Source of the DNA: Salininema proteolyticum
GTDB taxonomy: Bacteria; Actinomycetota; Actinomycetes; Mycobacteriales; Micromonosporaceae
Reading direction: 5' to 3'
DNA length: 64,000 bases
Assembly: GCF_042685645.1 (NCBI RefSeq)
Contig: NZ_JBHUNX010000001.1
Location: 4,278,001-4,342,000, forward strand
Shown piece by piece: positions 1 to 8,933 of the stretch. Made by a program: the position numbers and the translations under genes. The notes under the pieces are model-generated. The model was not told the DNA's origin and searched no databases. It saw only the letters and a list, made by a program, of their open reading frames with translations. Every line of letters begins with the position of its first letter. Position 1 is the stretch's first letter.

Positions 1-81
1 AACGGCCAAGCCGAGTGCCATGGCGGCCACAGCCGCCGGCGCCCACCTCCACCGAGACTTCGTGCCGCTGGGTGACAGCAT
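1..81 (-). CDS. N-terminus of a secreted or lipoprotein-like protein, cut by the window edge
   Basis: Twenty-seven codons run off the left edge. The ATG at 79-81 follows a GGGAGG ribosome site with 5 bases between. The peptide has a short basic, tryptophan-containing start followed by an Ala/Val/Leu-rich stretch (APAAVAAMALGLAV), which is what a signal peptide looks like. No cleavage site or mature domain is inside the window, so the function cannot be stated. It is divergent from the phosphatase gene at 467. Confidence 0.6.
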   Translation of the reverse strand, partial: MLSPSGTKSRWRWAPAAVAAMALGLAV

Positions 82-466
82 TCGTTCCTCCCTGTAAAGG
101 CCCGTTCTCCGGCTTTTCGGCATCCGATCTACCGTGATCACCCGAAGCGCCTGTGAAGCCGGATCAAAGCCCCTAGCCGAATATTCGTCTTATTTGAACG
201 GCGCCTTATGGACAGGACTCTCCATGAAGCAGCATTACTGACAGTAACTACTACTTATCGGTAAGTGCGGGATAAGAAGCTCCTAAATGAACACCCCCTG
301 AATGGGCGCACTATTTGCGAACGCCTGTCCATTGAGTAAGTAGACGCATTTTGTGAGATCTCGTCGGAATAGAAATCGTGCCCCACCGGATTCCCGTTTC
401 AGGCATGTCCGGTGCCGCACGCGCGAAAATGGGAGAATCAGAGGAGGCCGCTGGAAAGGAGAAGAG
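82..466. promoter_or_regulatory. 385-base divergent intergenic region with two palindromes
   Basis: No gene is seen here. The region is clearly more AT-rich than its surroundings and must hold the promoters of the leftward secreted-protein gene and the rightward phosphatase. Two palindromes lie close together: TTACTG-A-CAGTAA at 235-247 and ACTTA-TCGG-TAAGT at 253-266. They are plausible regulator sites, but I cannot link them to a known family. Confidence 0.4.
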
Positions 467-2647
467 GTGCGCCGGAAAGACGCTTCATCCGATCCGGCAA
501 CAGACGGATCCGACTCCTCCCCAGAGGGAATGCCCCCGGTTCCCAGCGGGGTGACGGCCGGATTCGACGTCGCCACGATCCTCATCGACGGCCGCGGGCA
601 CATCTTCCACTTCGACGAGTGGGCCGAACGGCTCACCGGATTCACCGCCGCCACCGTCATCGGACGCGACTACCGGTTCCTCTTCGGATCCCACGAGCAC
701 GCTCCGCGCTTCCCCGACGAAGGCGACCCCGACCGGATAGAGACCGGAGTGTCCCCGCTCCAGAAGGCAGACGGACGAACCCTCTACGCCCTCATCCGCA
801 GCCGCCGGATCCGGCTCCCGGCCGGCGAGGACCTCCTGATCGTCCAGGCCCTGGAGATCGAGAGCGCCCGCCGCACGCAGTCCCAGATCGGCCTGCTGGA
901 CGGCCTCTTCCACCAGGCGCCCTTCTGCCTCGTGGTCCTGGACGAACACCTGCGGTACGTCATGGTCAACGCCGAACTCGCCGAGTTCAACGGACTCCCC
1001 GCCGAAGACCACATCGGGCGCCACATAGGCGAGGTCATCGCCTCCGCGACCTTCGAGGACTACCAGAAGCTGCTCAAAACCGTCCTGAAGACGGGCGAAC
1101 CCGCCATAGGCGTCATGGTCCCCGGCATCGCCCGCAGCAGCCCCGGCGTCGCCAAAGTGTGGTCGGCATCCTGGTACCGGATCGAGGGCCGGAGCGGAAC
1201 GGGCCTCGCCCTGTGCGGACTCATCTACGACGTCTCGTCCTCCAGCGGGGAGGTTCTCTCCAACGCCCGCACCCACGAACGGCACCGCGTCCTCGGCCTC
1301 ATCGGCGAACTCAGCTCCGAAGAGCTGGACCAGAAACGGGCCGCCGCCCGCCTCGTCGAGGTCCTCACCGGGGAGTACTGCGACCTGGCGACCATCGACC
1401 TCCTGACCGAGCACGCCAGTGCCCCGCCGCGCACCAGGCCGCGCCCGAACCGGCGCCGGCTGATGGTCCTCGCCTCGCACTCCCGGATAGAAGGTCCGGA
1501 CGCCGACCGGTTGGCCGGAACCCCCAGCGAGGAGGTCGACGAGACCGACCCGGTGGTCGAGCACATCCTCGCCACCGAGACGGCACGCCTCGTCCGCGAC
1601 GCCTCCGACCTGGCCGACATCGACGTTCCACCGTGGATCTTTCACGCCGCCTCCGAGATAGGGGTCAACTCCTTCATCGGAGCGCCCCTCGTCGCCAGGG
1701 GCAAGGTCATCGGGGTCCTCTCCTGCATGAGGGCCGGCGCGAACCTGCCCTTCAGCGAGGAGGACCTCCGGTTCGTCAAGACCATCGCCAGCCGGACCGC
1801 CCTGATGCTCGACAACGCCCGCATGTACCACGAGGCCAAGGACACGGCGCTGAAGCTGCAGATGAACCTCCTGCCGGCGGCACTGCCGGAGCCGGACGAG
1901 GCGCTCATCGCGCACCGCTACGACCCAGGCCACGAAGGCCACCGGGTCAGCGGCGACTGGTACGACGTGGGAATCCAGCCCGGACACCGGGTCTCGCTCG
2001 TGGTGGGCGACGTGATCGGCCACGGCATCGACGCCGCCACCACCATGGGCCGCTACCGGACGGCGGTGCAGGCCTTCGACTCCGTCGGGATGGAGCCTTC
2101 GGCGCTCATGACCCGGTTGAACGCGCTGGCCGGGACGTTCGGCGACTTGGCCATCGCGACGTGCCTCTATGCCGTCTACGACCCGCAGCGCCATCTCTGC
2201 ACCCTCGTCTCCGCCGGGCACACCCCGTTGATCGTCTGTCCGCCGGAGGAGTCGCCCTACCTCGTGGAAGAGCGCAACGGCCCCCTGCTGGGAGGCTTCC
2301 CCGGGGCGACGTACACCGCGACACGCATCGACACGCCGCCCGGAACCAGGCTGTTCCTGTACAGCGACGGGCTGGTCGAGTCGCCCGCCGTATCAGTCGG
2401 CGAGGGCATGGAGAGGCTGCTGTCCGTGGTGGATGATCCTGAGGCCTCTTTGGAGGATATCGCGGACGCGGCCATGAGTACCTCGCCCAGGGACAGCGAG
2501 GACGACCGGACCCTTCTGGCGTGCGAGCTGAGGGGACTGCGGTACCCGTTAAAAGGTCCGGGCCCCCGAAAGGGAACCGGACCCTCGTTCTCATTCCTCG
2601 CCCGCACCGTCGATCGGCGGCCGTTCTCGGCGAGCGCGGTTCTCTGA
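467..2647 (+). CDS. PAS-PAS-GAF-PP2C serine/threonine phosphatase (SpoIIE/RsbU type)
   Basis: This 726-residue protein starts at a GTG preceded by AAAGGAG with good spacing. Two PAS-like sensor domains (about 30-135 and 145-260) are followed by a GAF domain (about 285-475) and a SpoIIE-type PP2C phosphatase (about 490-690). The phosphatase metal-site signatures are visible as GDWYD, VGDVIGHG, SAGHTP and SDGLVE. Such proteins dephosphorylate anti-anti-sigma factors or related partners in actinomycete stress and development. No HATPase kinase domain and no anti-sigma partner is present nearby. After the last phosphatase motif (DDRTLLACEL) the frame continues about 37 residues with low-complexity sequence and crosses an inverted repeat at 2555-2583, so the tail may be a read-through extension. 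Confidence 0.85.
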   Translation: MRRKDASSDPATDGSDSSPEGMPPVPSGVTAGFDVATILIDGRGHIFHFDEWAERLTGFTAATVIGRDYRFLFGSHEHAPRFPDEGDPDRIETGVSPLQKADGRTLYALIRSRRIRLPAGEDLLIVQALEIESARRTQSQIGLLDGLFHQAPFCLVVLDEHLRYVMVNAELAEFNGLPAEDHIGRHIGEVIASATFEDYQKLLKTVLKTGEPAIGVMVPGIARSSPGVAKVWSASWYRIEGRSGTGLALCGLIYDVSSSSGEVLSNARTHERHRVLGLIGELSSEELDQKRAAARLVEVLTGEYCDLATIDLLTEHASAPPRTRPRPNRRRLMVLASHSRIEGPDADRLAGTPSEEVDETDPVVEHILATETARLVRDASDLADIDVPPWIFHAASEIGVNSFIGAPLVARGKVIGVLSCMRAGANLPFSEEDLRFVKTIASRTALMLDNARMYHEAKDTALKLQMNLLPAALPEPDEALIAHRYDPGHEGHRVSGDWYDVGIQPGHRVSLVVGDVIGHGIDAATTMGRYRTAVQAFDSVGMEPSALMTRLNALAGTFGDLAIATCLYAVYDPQRHLCTLVSAGHTPLIVCPPEESPYLVEERNGPLLGGFPGATYTATRIDTPPGTRLFLYSDGLVESPAVSVGEGMERLLSVVDDPEASLEDIADAAMSTSPRDSEDDRTLLACELRGLRYPLKGPGPRKGTGPSFSFLARTVDRRPFSASAVL

Positions 2648-2766
2648 GCGTCCCGTTTCAGGGTTCCCCTGGAGAACCGTCGCGGCGAAGGACGCTCGGA
2701 CGGATCGGGCGACCGGCGGCGCGGAAACACGCCCCCATCGCCTCGAACTGTGATGAGGACAGTGCA

Positions 2767-2785
2767 CATGGCAGTTACTGCCATG
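2767..2785. repeat. Perfect inverted repeat CATGGCAG-TTA-CTGCCATG
   Basis: Two 8-base arms with a 3-base centre lie in the roughly 200-base gap between two convergent genes. It may be a weak terminator hairpin or a protein site; its short loop and lack of a T-run make termination only a guess. Confidence 0.35.
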
Positions 2786-2854
2786 ATGGAACGCACTTCA
2801 ACCTCCTACGCGCATGCTTTCCTCGTTATGCGCAATACGTTTCGGAAGAGTGCC

Positions 2855-4273
2855 CTAATCGCGCGCCAGCCAGAGTCGCGGGTCGACGGCCACGCCGCTC
2901 ACGCGCACCTCGAAATGCAGGTGCGGTCCGGTGGAGGCGCCGGTGGAGCCCACTTCCCCGATGACGTCGCCGGAGTCGACCGTCTGGCCCTCCTCCACGA
3001 GGATCTCCGACTGGTGCGCGTAGCAGGTCCAGAGGCTCTGCTTGGCGAACCGTCCATGGTCGATACAGGTCAGCAGACCGTAGCCGCCCTGCTTCCCGGC
3101 CGACACGACGGTTCCGCTCGCGGCGGCGCGGATGTCGGCGCCCATGCCGACGGCGAAGTCCTGTCCCTCGTGGAGCTGTTCGCGCTTGTAATACGGGTCG
3201 TGCCGCATGCCGAAGCCGCTGACCATCGCTCCCTCGACCGGGTTGAGGAAGGGGGCGTCGACCGTCCACACACCGCCGTCGCCCTCTTCGGCCAGCAGCG
3301 ACGGATCGACCTTGTCCGCCAGGTCCTCCGCCTCCTCGCGCAGGCGGTCGATCTCGGCGCGCACCCTTTCGGCGACGCCGACGACCTCGCCCGCCGACAC
3401 CTGGGTCCGGGCCATCCGGTCGGAGAGTTCCACGGCCAGACCGGTCAGGTCGCCGAGCCATTGGCGCTCGGGCCCGGACAGGTTCCGGTCGGCCTCGATC
3501 TCTCCCAGCAGCTCCGGGACGGCCTTTCCGGCGGTCTCCTCCGGCAGGCCCCAGCGCTGCTCGGCCTCGTCGAGGAGTTCGAGCATCGACTCGGCGCCTT
3601 CGACGAGGCTCTGGTTGGCGGTCGCGACGTCAGCGTCGGCCCGCTCGGCGACCCCGAGGAGGTACTCGACGCGGTGGCGCACCTGCGCGGAACGGGCGGC
3701 CAGGCGCCCGAACTCGGACTTGACGGCCTCCAGGGGCAGTTGGCCGTAGGAGTCGTCGCCCAGGCGGAAGTCGGGGTTCCGCTCCCAGGGGAGGGGAGGC
3801 CGGGGCTCGTCGGACTCGACGTCCTTCTTCTCCTCTTTCTTCTCGTCCTCCTCCGACGCGTCGGAGTCGGGGGAGGGCGTGGCGGAAGGACTGGGACTGG
3901 GGCTCGCGGAAGGGCTCGGGGAGGAGCTCGCCGAAGGGCTCTCCGATGGATCGTCCTCCGCCGGCTCGTCCGTCGGTTCTCCGGTCACGTCGTCGGAGGG
4001 GCCGTCGGAGGGTTCTTTCGAAGGACCGGCCGTGGGGTCTTCCCCGGAGTCCTCGCCCGGATCGTCCGAGGGCTCGTCGGTGGGCTTCCTCTTCGGTTCC
4101 TTCGTCGGTTCTTCCGAGGACTTGTCCTTGCCCGGCGGCTCGGACTCGTCTGACGCCGACTCCGAGGGACGCGGCCACGGGAACGGGGACGGAACCTCCG
4201 GAGGGGCCGTACCCGCCACCAGGGTCGCCGCCGTGATGGCGGTCAAGAGACCTCGCATAAGTCCCGTCGACAT
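2855..4273 (-). CDS. Secreted M23-family metallopeptidase with coiled coil and long Pro/Ser/Glu linker
   Basis: This 472-residue protein probably cleaves peptidoglycan cross-links outside the membrane. A short signal-like N-terminus (about 1-22) is followed by a disordered region to about 165 rich in Pro, Ser, Glu and Asp. A helical, probably coiled-coil region (about 185-330) precedes a LytM/M23 domain. The zinc ligands fit His368/Asp372 (HEGQD) and His451/His453 (HLHFE), so the enzyme looks active. The start follows GGAGG and abuts the stop of the upstream membrane-protein gene, so the two are translated from one message. Similar coiled-coil M23 proteins act in cell separation; that role here is inferred. 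Confidence 0.88.
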   Translation of the reverse strand: MSTGLMRGLLTAITAATLVAGTAPPEVPSPFPWPRPSESASDESEPPGKDKSSEEPTKEPKRKPTDEPSDDPGEDSGEDPTAGPSKEPSDGPSDDVTGEPTDEPAEDDPSESPSASSSPSPSASPSPSPSATPSPDSDASEEDEKKEEKKDVESDEPRPPLPWERNPDFRLGDDSYGQLPLEAVKSEFGRLAARSAQVRHRVEYLLGVAERADADVATANQSLVEGAESMLELLDEAEQRWGLPEETAGKAVPELLGEIEADRNLSGPERQWLGDLTGLAVELSDRMARTQVSAGEVVGVAERVRAEIDRLREEAEDLADKVDPSLLAEEGDGGVWTVDAPFLNPVEGAMVSGFGMRHDPYYKREQLHEGQDFAVGMGADIRAAASGTVVSAGKQGGYGLLTCIDHGRFAKQSLWTCYAHQSEILVEEGQTVDSGDVIGEVGSTGASTGPHLHFEVRVSGVAVDPRLWLARD

Positions 4274-4972
4274 TCAGCCGTTCCTCCACATCTCATGACG
4301 GCGACTGTCCTGTCTCGCGCAGAGGGCGGCGAGGAGGACCGTTGTCGCCCCCAGCAGGATAATGGGAACCACGTGCCACCACTGGCGTATGCCGGAACCG
4401 GCATCCCGGCCGGCCGAGGCCTCAACGGGGGGCTTCGCCGCGGCGGCCTCCTCCCGTTCGGCCTCCTCGGAGGTCTTCTCGAACCCCGAGGCGAGCAGGT
4501 AGGCGTTCTCCGATTGGACCGAGTTCCCCTCGCCGATGCCCTCACCCCGCACCGAGGCGGTGTTCTTCACCAGCATGCCGAGGGCCGCCTCCGAGGAGAG
4601 GACGCCCGTGACCGTCATGACGAGCGGGGACCCGTCCGCGTCGGCGGCGACGCCGGCGGGCAGTCGGCAGACCGCGGCGTTGGCGCCGGCGTCGCAGTCG
4701 GCACCGTCCAGTTCGACCTTCATCTCGTCGAGGCTCGCGGTGGACTCGAAGTGGACCTCCATGTCGGCCGGCTCCCCGTCCGCTCCGATGAGGACCTCGA
4801 CGCGGTGCTCGACCGGTTCCCCCGTCTGGGCCCCGAAGGGGCTGGTGGACAGTTCGACGGCCACCTCCGGCGCGGCGGGAGCCGAGTACGAGGGCGCCTC
4901 GGCGAAGAGGGGACCCGAGAGCGCCAGCGCTGGAAGGGCGAGCAGGACAGCGCCTCGCGGCAGAAATCGCAT
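4274..4972 (-). CDS. Secreted, C-terminally membrane-anchored protein of unknown function
   Basis: The 232-residue product has a signal peptide at the chosen ATG (MRFLPRGAVLLALPALALS). An extracellular region of beta-rich, DUF11-like character contains two cysteines (CDAGANAAVC). A Glu/Ala-rich spacer follows, then one membrane helix (about 195-216) and a short basic tail. An in-frame ATG 13 codons upstream would spoil the signal peptide, so it is not favoured. No LPXTG motif is present. The gene directly precedes the M23 peptidase with no spacer, which suggests a shared role at the cell surface, perhaps recruiting the peptidase. The function is unknown. Confidence 0.65.
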   Translation of the reverse strand: MRFLPRGAVLLALPALALSGPLFAEAPSYSAPAAPEVAVELSTSPFGAQTGEPVEHRVEVLIGADGEPADMEVHFESTASLDEMKVELDGADCDAGANAAVCRLPAGVAADADGSPLVMTVTGVLSSEAALGMLVKNTASVRGEGIGEGNSVQSENAYLLASGFEKTSEEAEREEAAAAKPPVEASAGRDAGSGIRQWWHVVPIILLGATTVLLAALCARQDSRRHEMWRNG

Positions 4973-5193
4973 GGTGCCACTATGCACCGAAATGGAGGGT
5001 TTGACGCACATTCACCCGAGTATCGGCGTGCCGCTCGCGTCCCCGGAGACCCTGTGCGTCGCAAGCCCGGCGGAAGCGGGCCGAGACAGGGGGCGCGAAC
5101 CGGCTCTGAGCCGCAACGGATCGTCCGTGCGATGCCGTGCCCAAGCGACCTCCGCGCGTTGCCCCGCCGCCGCAACGGCCGTATCGTGGTGGA

Positions 5194-5709
5194 ATGTCGA
5201 CCACCGTCTGGTACCTCGAAATGACCGCCCCCGAGGAACTCGACCCGGCCCCGGCTCCCCGCGAGAACGTGGAAGCGCGCCGGGCCGAGATCCCGCTGGG
5301 GACACTGAACGAGTTCTTCTACAGGGCCGTCGGCGGCCCCTGGAAATGGACCGACCGCCTCGTCTGGTCCCCGGAGGAATGGCAGCGCCGGACCGAAGCC
5401 CCGAACGTGCGCCTGTGGCTCCTCTACGAGGCCGGTACTCCGGCCGGCTACTGCGAGATGGAGGTGACGCCCGAGGGCGGCGGCGAGATCGTCTACTTCG
5501 GCCTCCTGCCGCAGTTCACCGGGCGCGGCCTCGGCAAGTACTTCCTCACCGAGTGCGTCCGCCGAGTCTGGGACCTGGTCGACGAGGCCGGCGAGGGGAC
5601 GAAGCGGCGCGTCTGGCTCCACACCTGCACCGACGACAGCCCTCACGCGAAGCGCAACTACGAGGCCAGGGGCTTCCGCCTGTACCGGACGGAGCTGGAA
5701 AAGGAGTGA
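5194..5709 (+). CDS. GNAT-family N-acetyltransferase
   Basis: A 171-residue acyl-CoA-dependent acetyltransferase. The acetyl-CoA loop is visible as QFTGRGLGK (R/Q-x-x-G-x-G/A), after the beta-strand IVYFGLLP, and the late motif NYEARGF is typical of GNATs. The start is the ATG before STTVWYLEM, behind a GTGGTGG purine stretch; upstream in-frame sequence does not look coding. The substrate cannot be predicted. It is convergent with aceB across a strong hairpin. Confidence 0.8.
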   Translation: MSTTVWYLEMTAPEELDPAPAPRENVEARRAEIPLGTLNEFFYRAVGGPWKWTDRLVWSPEEWQRRTEAPNVRLWLLYEAGTPAGYCEMEVTPEGGGEIVYFGLLPQFTGRGLGKYFLTECVRRVWDLVDEAGEGTKRRVWLHTCTDDSPHAKRNYEARGFRLYRTELEKE

Positions 5710-5748
5710 GCCCGCGCCGGACCGAGTCCCGCACGGGCCTTTGGTAGA

Positions 5749-5773
5749 GGCGGGAAGTCGAACGCTTCCCGCC
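5749..5773. terminator. Bidirectional terminator hairpin between GNAT gene and aceB
   Basis: Arms GGCGGGAAG and CTTCCCGCC form a perfect 9-base stem with a 7-base loop in the short gap between two convergent genes. There is no long T-run, as is common in high-GC actinomycetes. Confidence 0.65.
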
Positions 5774-5792
5774 GGAGCGGCGCCAGCCAGTA

Positions 5793-7406
5793 CTACCGGG
5801 TACCCTGAGTATCCACCAGATAGCCCGCGTAGGCGGACAAAGTCAGGAAAGTCGGGTACTCCTCTCCCAGCGAGCACTCCCGGAGGATCTCCAGGGCGTC
5901 GTCGAAGCGGTCGCCCTCGAAACGGTCCACGTGGGAGAACTCCTCGTCCAGCAGCTCGGAGGCCCACTCGCGGGTGACGGTCCGGCCGTCCACCGTGCGG
6001 GTGCCGGCCTTGATCCACTGCCAGACCTGCGAACGGGAGATTTCGGCGGTCGCGGCGTCCTCCATGAGGTTGTTGATCGCCGCGGCGCCCACCCCGCGCA
6101 GCCAGGACTCGATGTACTTCAGGCCGACCGACAGGTTGGCGCGGATGCCCACCTCGGTGACCGAGCCCTTGCAGGCCTCGATGTCGATCAGGGCCTTGTC
6201 GTCGGGCTCGACGTCCTCGCGCAGGCGGTCGATCTGGTTGGGCCTGTCGCCCAGCTCGGAGTCGAACACCTCCATGGCCACGGGGACGAGGTCGGGGTGG
6301 GCGACCCAGGAGCCGTCGAAGCCGTCGCCGGCCTCGCGGAGCTTGTCGCCCCGCACCGCCTCCATCGCGCGGGCGTTGGCCTCGGCGTCTCGGCGGTTGG
6401 GGATGAAGGCGGCCATACCACCGATCGCGGAGGCACCCCGTCGGTGGCAGGCACGAACCAACTGCTCCGTGTACGCGCGCATGAACGGCTGGGTCATGGT
6501 GACCTCGCCGCGGTCGGGCAGCACGTACCGGCTCCCGCGGTTGCGGAAGTTCTTGATGACCGAGAAGATGTAGTCCCAGCGTCCGGCGTTCAGGCCGGCC
6601 GAGTGCTCGCGCAGCTCGTAGAGGATCTCCTCCATCTCGAACGCGGCGGTGATCGTCTCGATCAGGACGGTGGCGCGGATGGTCCCCTGAGGGATGTCCA
6701 GCTCGTCCTGGGCGTAGATGAAGATGTTGTTCCACAGGCGGGCCTCTTCGGCGCTCTCCAGCTTGGGGAGGTAGAAGTAGGGCCCGCGGCCCTTCTCGAT
6801 GAGGCGCTTGGCGTTGTGGAAGAAGTACAGTCCGAAGTCGACCAGGCCGCCGGACATGGGGACGCCGTCGACCTCGATGTGGCGCTCCACCAGGTGCCAG
6901 CCGCGGGGGCGCATGACCACGGTGGGCAGCTCGCGGATGTCGGCGCTGGCGAGCTTGTACTCCTTGCCCTTCTCGCTGGTGAAGTCGATGCGGTTCTCGT
7001 AGGCGTCGGTCAGGTTGAGCTGGCCGTTGATGACGTTGTACCAGGTGGGGCTGGAGGCGTCCTCCATGTCGGCGAGCCACACCTTCGCGCCGGAGTTGAG
7101 CGCGTTGATCGTCATCTTCTTGTCGGTGGGGCCGGTGATCTCGACGCGGCGGTTCTCCAGGCCCGGGGCGAGCGGGGCGACCTTCCACGAGGTGTCCTCG
7201 CGGATGTCCTTGGTGTCGGCGCGGAAGGCGGGGTTCTCCCCGTTGGAGATCCTGTCGCGGCGCCTCTGGCGCTCCTGGAGCAGCCGGTTGCGCTCACCGT
7301 GGAAACGCCAGTGGAGGGAGACCAGGAAGTCGAGAGCCTCTTTGGTGAGGACCTCGTCCTGTCGGGGGACGCTCGGGGCGTTGATCTTCACGGTGGGATG
7401 TGTCAT
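5793..7406 (-). CDS. aceB: Malate synthase A
   Basis: The 537-residue enzyme condenses glyoxylate with acetyl-CoA to malate, the second step of the glyoxylate shunt, in the cytoplasm. Its length fits the A isoform rather than the 720-residue G form. Recognisable segments are VWLADMEDASSPTW, the active-site arginine region VMRPRGWHL, and VTMTQPFMRAY. The start is the ATG before THPTVKINAP, 6 bases after GAGGAG; an ATG six codons upstream lacks a good site. It lies 168 bases downstream of aceA on the same strand, and a terminator-like hairpin in the gap suggests aceB also has its own promoter. Confidence 0.95.
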   Translation of the reverse strand: MTHPTVKINAPSVPRQDEVLTKEALDFLVSLHWRFHGERNRLLQERQRRRDRISNGENPAFRADTKDIREDTSWKVAPLAPGLENRRVEITGPTDKKMTINALNSGAKVWLADMEDASSPTWYNVINGQLNLTDAYENRIDFTSEKGKEYKLASADIRELPTVVMRPRGWHLVERHIEVDGVPMSGGLVDFGLYFFHNAKRLIEKGRGPYFYLPKLESAEEARLWNNIFIYAQDELDIPQGTIRATVLIETITAAFEMEEILYELREHSAGLNAGRWDYIFSVIKNFRNRGSRYVLPDRGEVTMTQPFMRAYTEQLVRACHRRGASAIGGMAAFIPNRRDAEANARAMEAVRGDKLREAGDGFDGSWVAHPDLVPVAMEVFDSELGDRPNQIDRLREDVEPDDKALIDIEACKGSVTEVGIRANLSVGLKYIESWLRGVGAAAINNLMEDAATAEISRSQVWQWIKAGTRTVDGRTVTREWASELLDEEFSHVDRFEGDRFDDALEILRECSLGEEYPTFLTLSAYAGYLVDTQGTR

Positions 7407-7457
7407 GAGGACTCCTCGCTTCATTGGTCGGTACTGGTGTTTCTTCTATTGTTCCGG

Positions 7458-7490
7458 GCCGCCGCGCCGGTCGCCGACCGGCGCGGCGGC
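7458..7490. terminator. Perfect 15-base-arm hairpin between aceA and aceB
   Basis: Arms GCCGCCGCGCCGGTC and GACCGGCGCGGCGGC flank the 3-base loop GCC. It sits between the aceA stop and the aceB start on the minus strand. It could terminate aceA transcripts or reduce read-through into aceB. Confidence 0.65.
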
Positions 7491-7519
7491 GAAGTCGCGG
7501 CCATGCGGTTGTCGGACCG

Positions 7520-7562
7520 CCGGGGACCGGCACTGCCGGAGCAGTCGAGGTACGGTCCCCGG
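7520..7562. terminator. Hairpin just downstream of aceA
   Basis: CCGGGGACCG at 7520-7529 pairs perfectly with CGGTCCCCGG at 7553-7562, with a 23-base loop. It begins 12 bases past the aceA stop codon on the minus strand, so it can act as a first terminator or 3'-end stabiliser. Confidence 0.5.
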
Positions 7563-7574
7563 AAGCCTGGGCTG

Positions 7575-8879
7575 CTACTCGAACTGTCCCTCTTCAGTCG
7601 AGTTCACCAGAGCGAGGGTGGAGCCGGACGGGTTCAGGGCCGTCGACACGCGGTCGAAGTAGCCCGTACCGACCTCGCGCTGGTGCTTGGTGGCGGTGTA
7701 ACCGCGCTCCTCGGAGTCGAACTCCTTCTCCTGCAGCTCGACGTAGGCGGTCATGCCGTCGGCGGCGTAGCCCTTGGCCAGGTCGAACATGGAGTAGTTG
7801 AGGGCGTGGAAGCCCGCCAGGGTGATGAACTGGAAGGTGTAGCCCATCGCGCCCAGCTCCTTCTGGAACTTGGCGATCGTGGAGTCGTCGAGGTTGCGGC
7901 GCCAGTTGAACGACGGCGAGCAGTTGTAGGCCAGCATCTGGTCCGGGTACTCGGCCTTGACCGCCTCGGCGAAGGCGCGGGCCACGGTGAGGTCCGGCGT
8001 GCCGGTCTCCATCCACAGCAGGTCGGAGTACGGCGCGTAGCTCTTGGCGCGCTCGATGCACGGGTCGATGCCGCCGCGGACGTGGAAGTAGCCCTCCGCG
8101 GTGCGCTCGCCGGTCAGGAACGGGCGGTCGCGCTCGTCGATGTCCGAGGTCATGAGCGTGGCGGCCTCGGCGTCGGTGCGGGCCACGATGAGCGACGGCG
8201 TGCCGGCGACGTCGGCGGCCAGGCGCGCGGCGTTCAGCGTGCGCACGTGCTGCGAGGTCGGCACGAGCACCTTCCCGCCCAGGTGGCCGCACTTCTTCTC
8301 GCTGGCGAGCTGGTCCTCCCAGTGGACGCCCGCGGCGCCGGCGGCGATCATGCCCTTCATGAGCTCGTAGGCGTTCAGCGGGCCGCCGAAGCCGGCCTCC
8401 GCGTCGGCCACGATCGGGACGAGCCAGTCCTCGACCGACTGCTTGCCCTCGGCGAACTCGATCTGGTCGGCCCGAAGCAGCGCGTTGTTGATCCGGCGGA
8501 CCACGGAGGGGACCGAGTTGGCCGGGTACAGCGACTGGTCGGGGTAGGTGTGGCCGGACAGGTTGGCGTCCGCCGCGACCTGCCACCCGGACAGGTAGAT
8601 GGCGCGCAGCCCGGCGCGGACCTGCTGCACGGCCTGGTTGCCCGTCAGCGCTCCGAGCGAGTTCGTGTAGCCGCCCGTGGCGTGCTCGCCGGTCAGCTGG
8701 TCCCACAGCTTCTCGGCGCCGCGTCGGGCGAGCGTGTGCTCCTCCTGCACCCGGCCGCGCAGGGCGACGACGTCCTCGGCCGTGTAGTCGCGGGAGACGC
8801 CGGCCCAACGCGGGTCGGTCTCCCAGTCGGCGCGGATCTCGTCGGCGGTCAACGGCCGTGCGGAACGGTGTTCGGTCAT
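7575..8879 (-). CDS. aceA: Isocitrate lyase
   Basis: A 434-residue enzyme that splits isocitrate into glyoxylate and succinate, the entry to the glyoxylate shunt. The catalytic cysteine motif KKCGHLGGK is intact, and substrate-site segments such as WEDQLASEKK, LIVARTDA and YNCSPSFNW are present. Of three close in-frame ATGs, the one before TEHRSARPL is favoured because AGGAG sits 6 bases before it. The gene is divergent from a RamB-like regulator, the known partner arrangement for control by acetate or fatty-acid growth. Confidence 0.95.
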   Translation of the reverse strand: MTEHRSARPLTADEIRADWETDPRWAGVSRDYTAEDVVALRGRVQEEHTLARRGAEKLWDQLTGEHATGGYTNSLGALTGNQAVQQVRAGLRAIYLSGWQVAADANLSGHTYPDQSLYPANSVPSVVRRINNALLRADQIEFAEGKQSVEDWLVPIVADAEAGFGGPLNAYELMKGMIAAGAAGVHWEDQLASEKKCGHLGGKVLVPTSQHVRTLNAARLAADVAGTPSLIVARTDAEAATLMTSDIDERDRPFLTGERTAEGYFHVRGGIDPCIERAKSYAPYSDLLWMETGTPDLTVARAFAEAVKAEYPDQMLAYNCSPSFNWRRNLDDSTIAKFQKELGAMGYTFQFITLAGFHALNYSMFDLAKGYAADGMTAYVELQEKEFDSEERGYTATKHQREVGTGYFDRVSTALNPSGSTLALVNSTEEGQFE

Positions 8880-8933
8880 GGTCATCTCCTGCGTATTGCT
8901 GAGCCGATCGGCGCAAGGTCGATCACTACTTGC

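Noticed and set aside
412..2436. Arg/Pro-rich 674-codon frame overlapping the phosphatase
   Set aside because: Frame-shifted shadow of the PAS-GAF-PP2C gene; typical Arg/Pro/His bias of off-frame high-GC DNA.
3879..4298. Ser/Gly-rich repetitive frame on the plus strand
   Set aside because: It is the complement of the Pro/Ser/Glu linker of the M23 peptidase, so its repeats are a by-product of codon repetition there.
8231..8260. Other CACGTG hexamers in the window as additional parS sites
   Set aside because: The flanking bases (for example GCACGTGC here, and those near 4370, 25312 and 63560) do not match the ParB consensus outside the central six bases.
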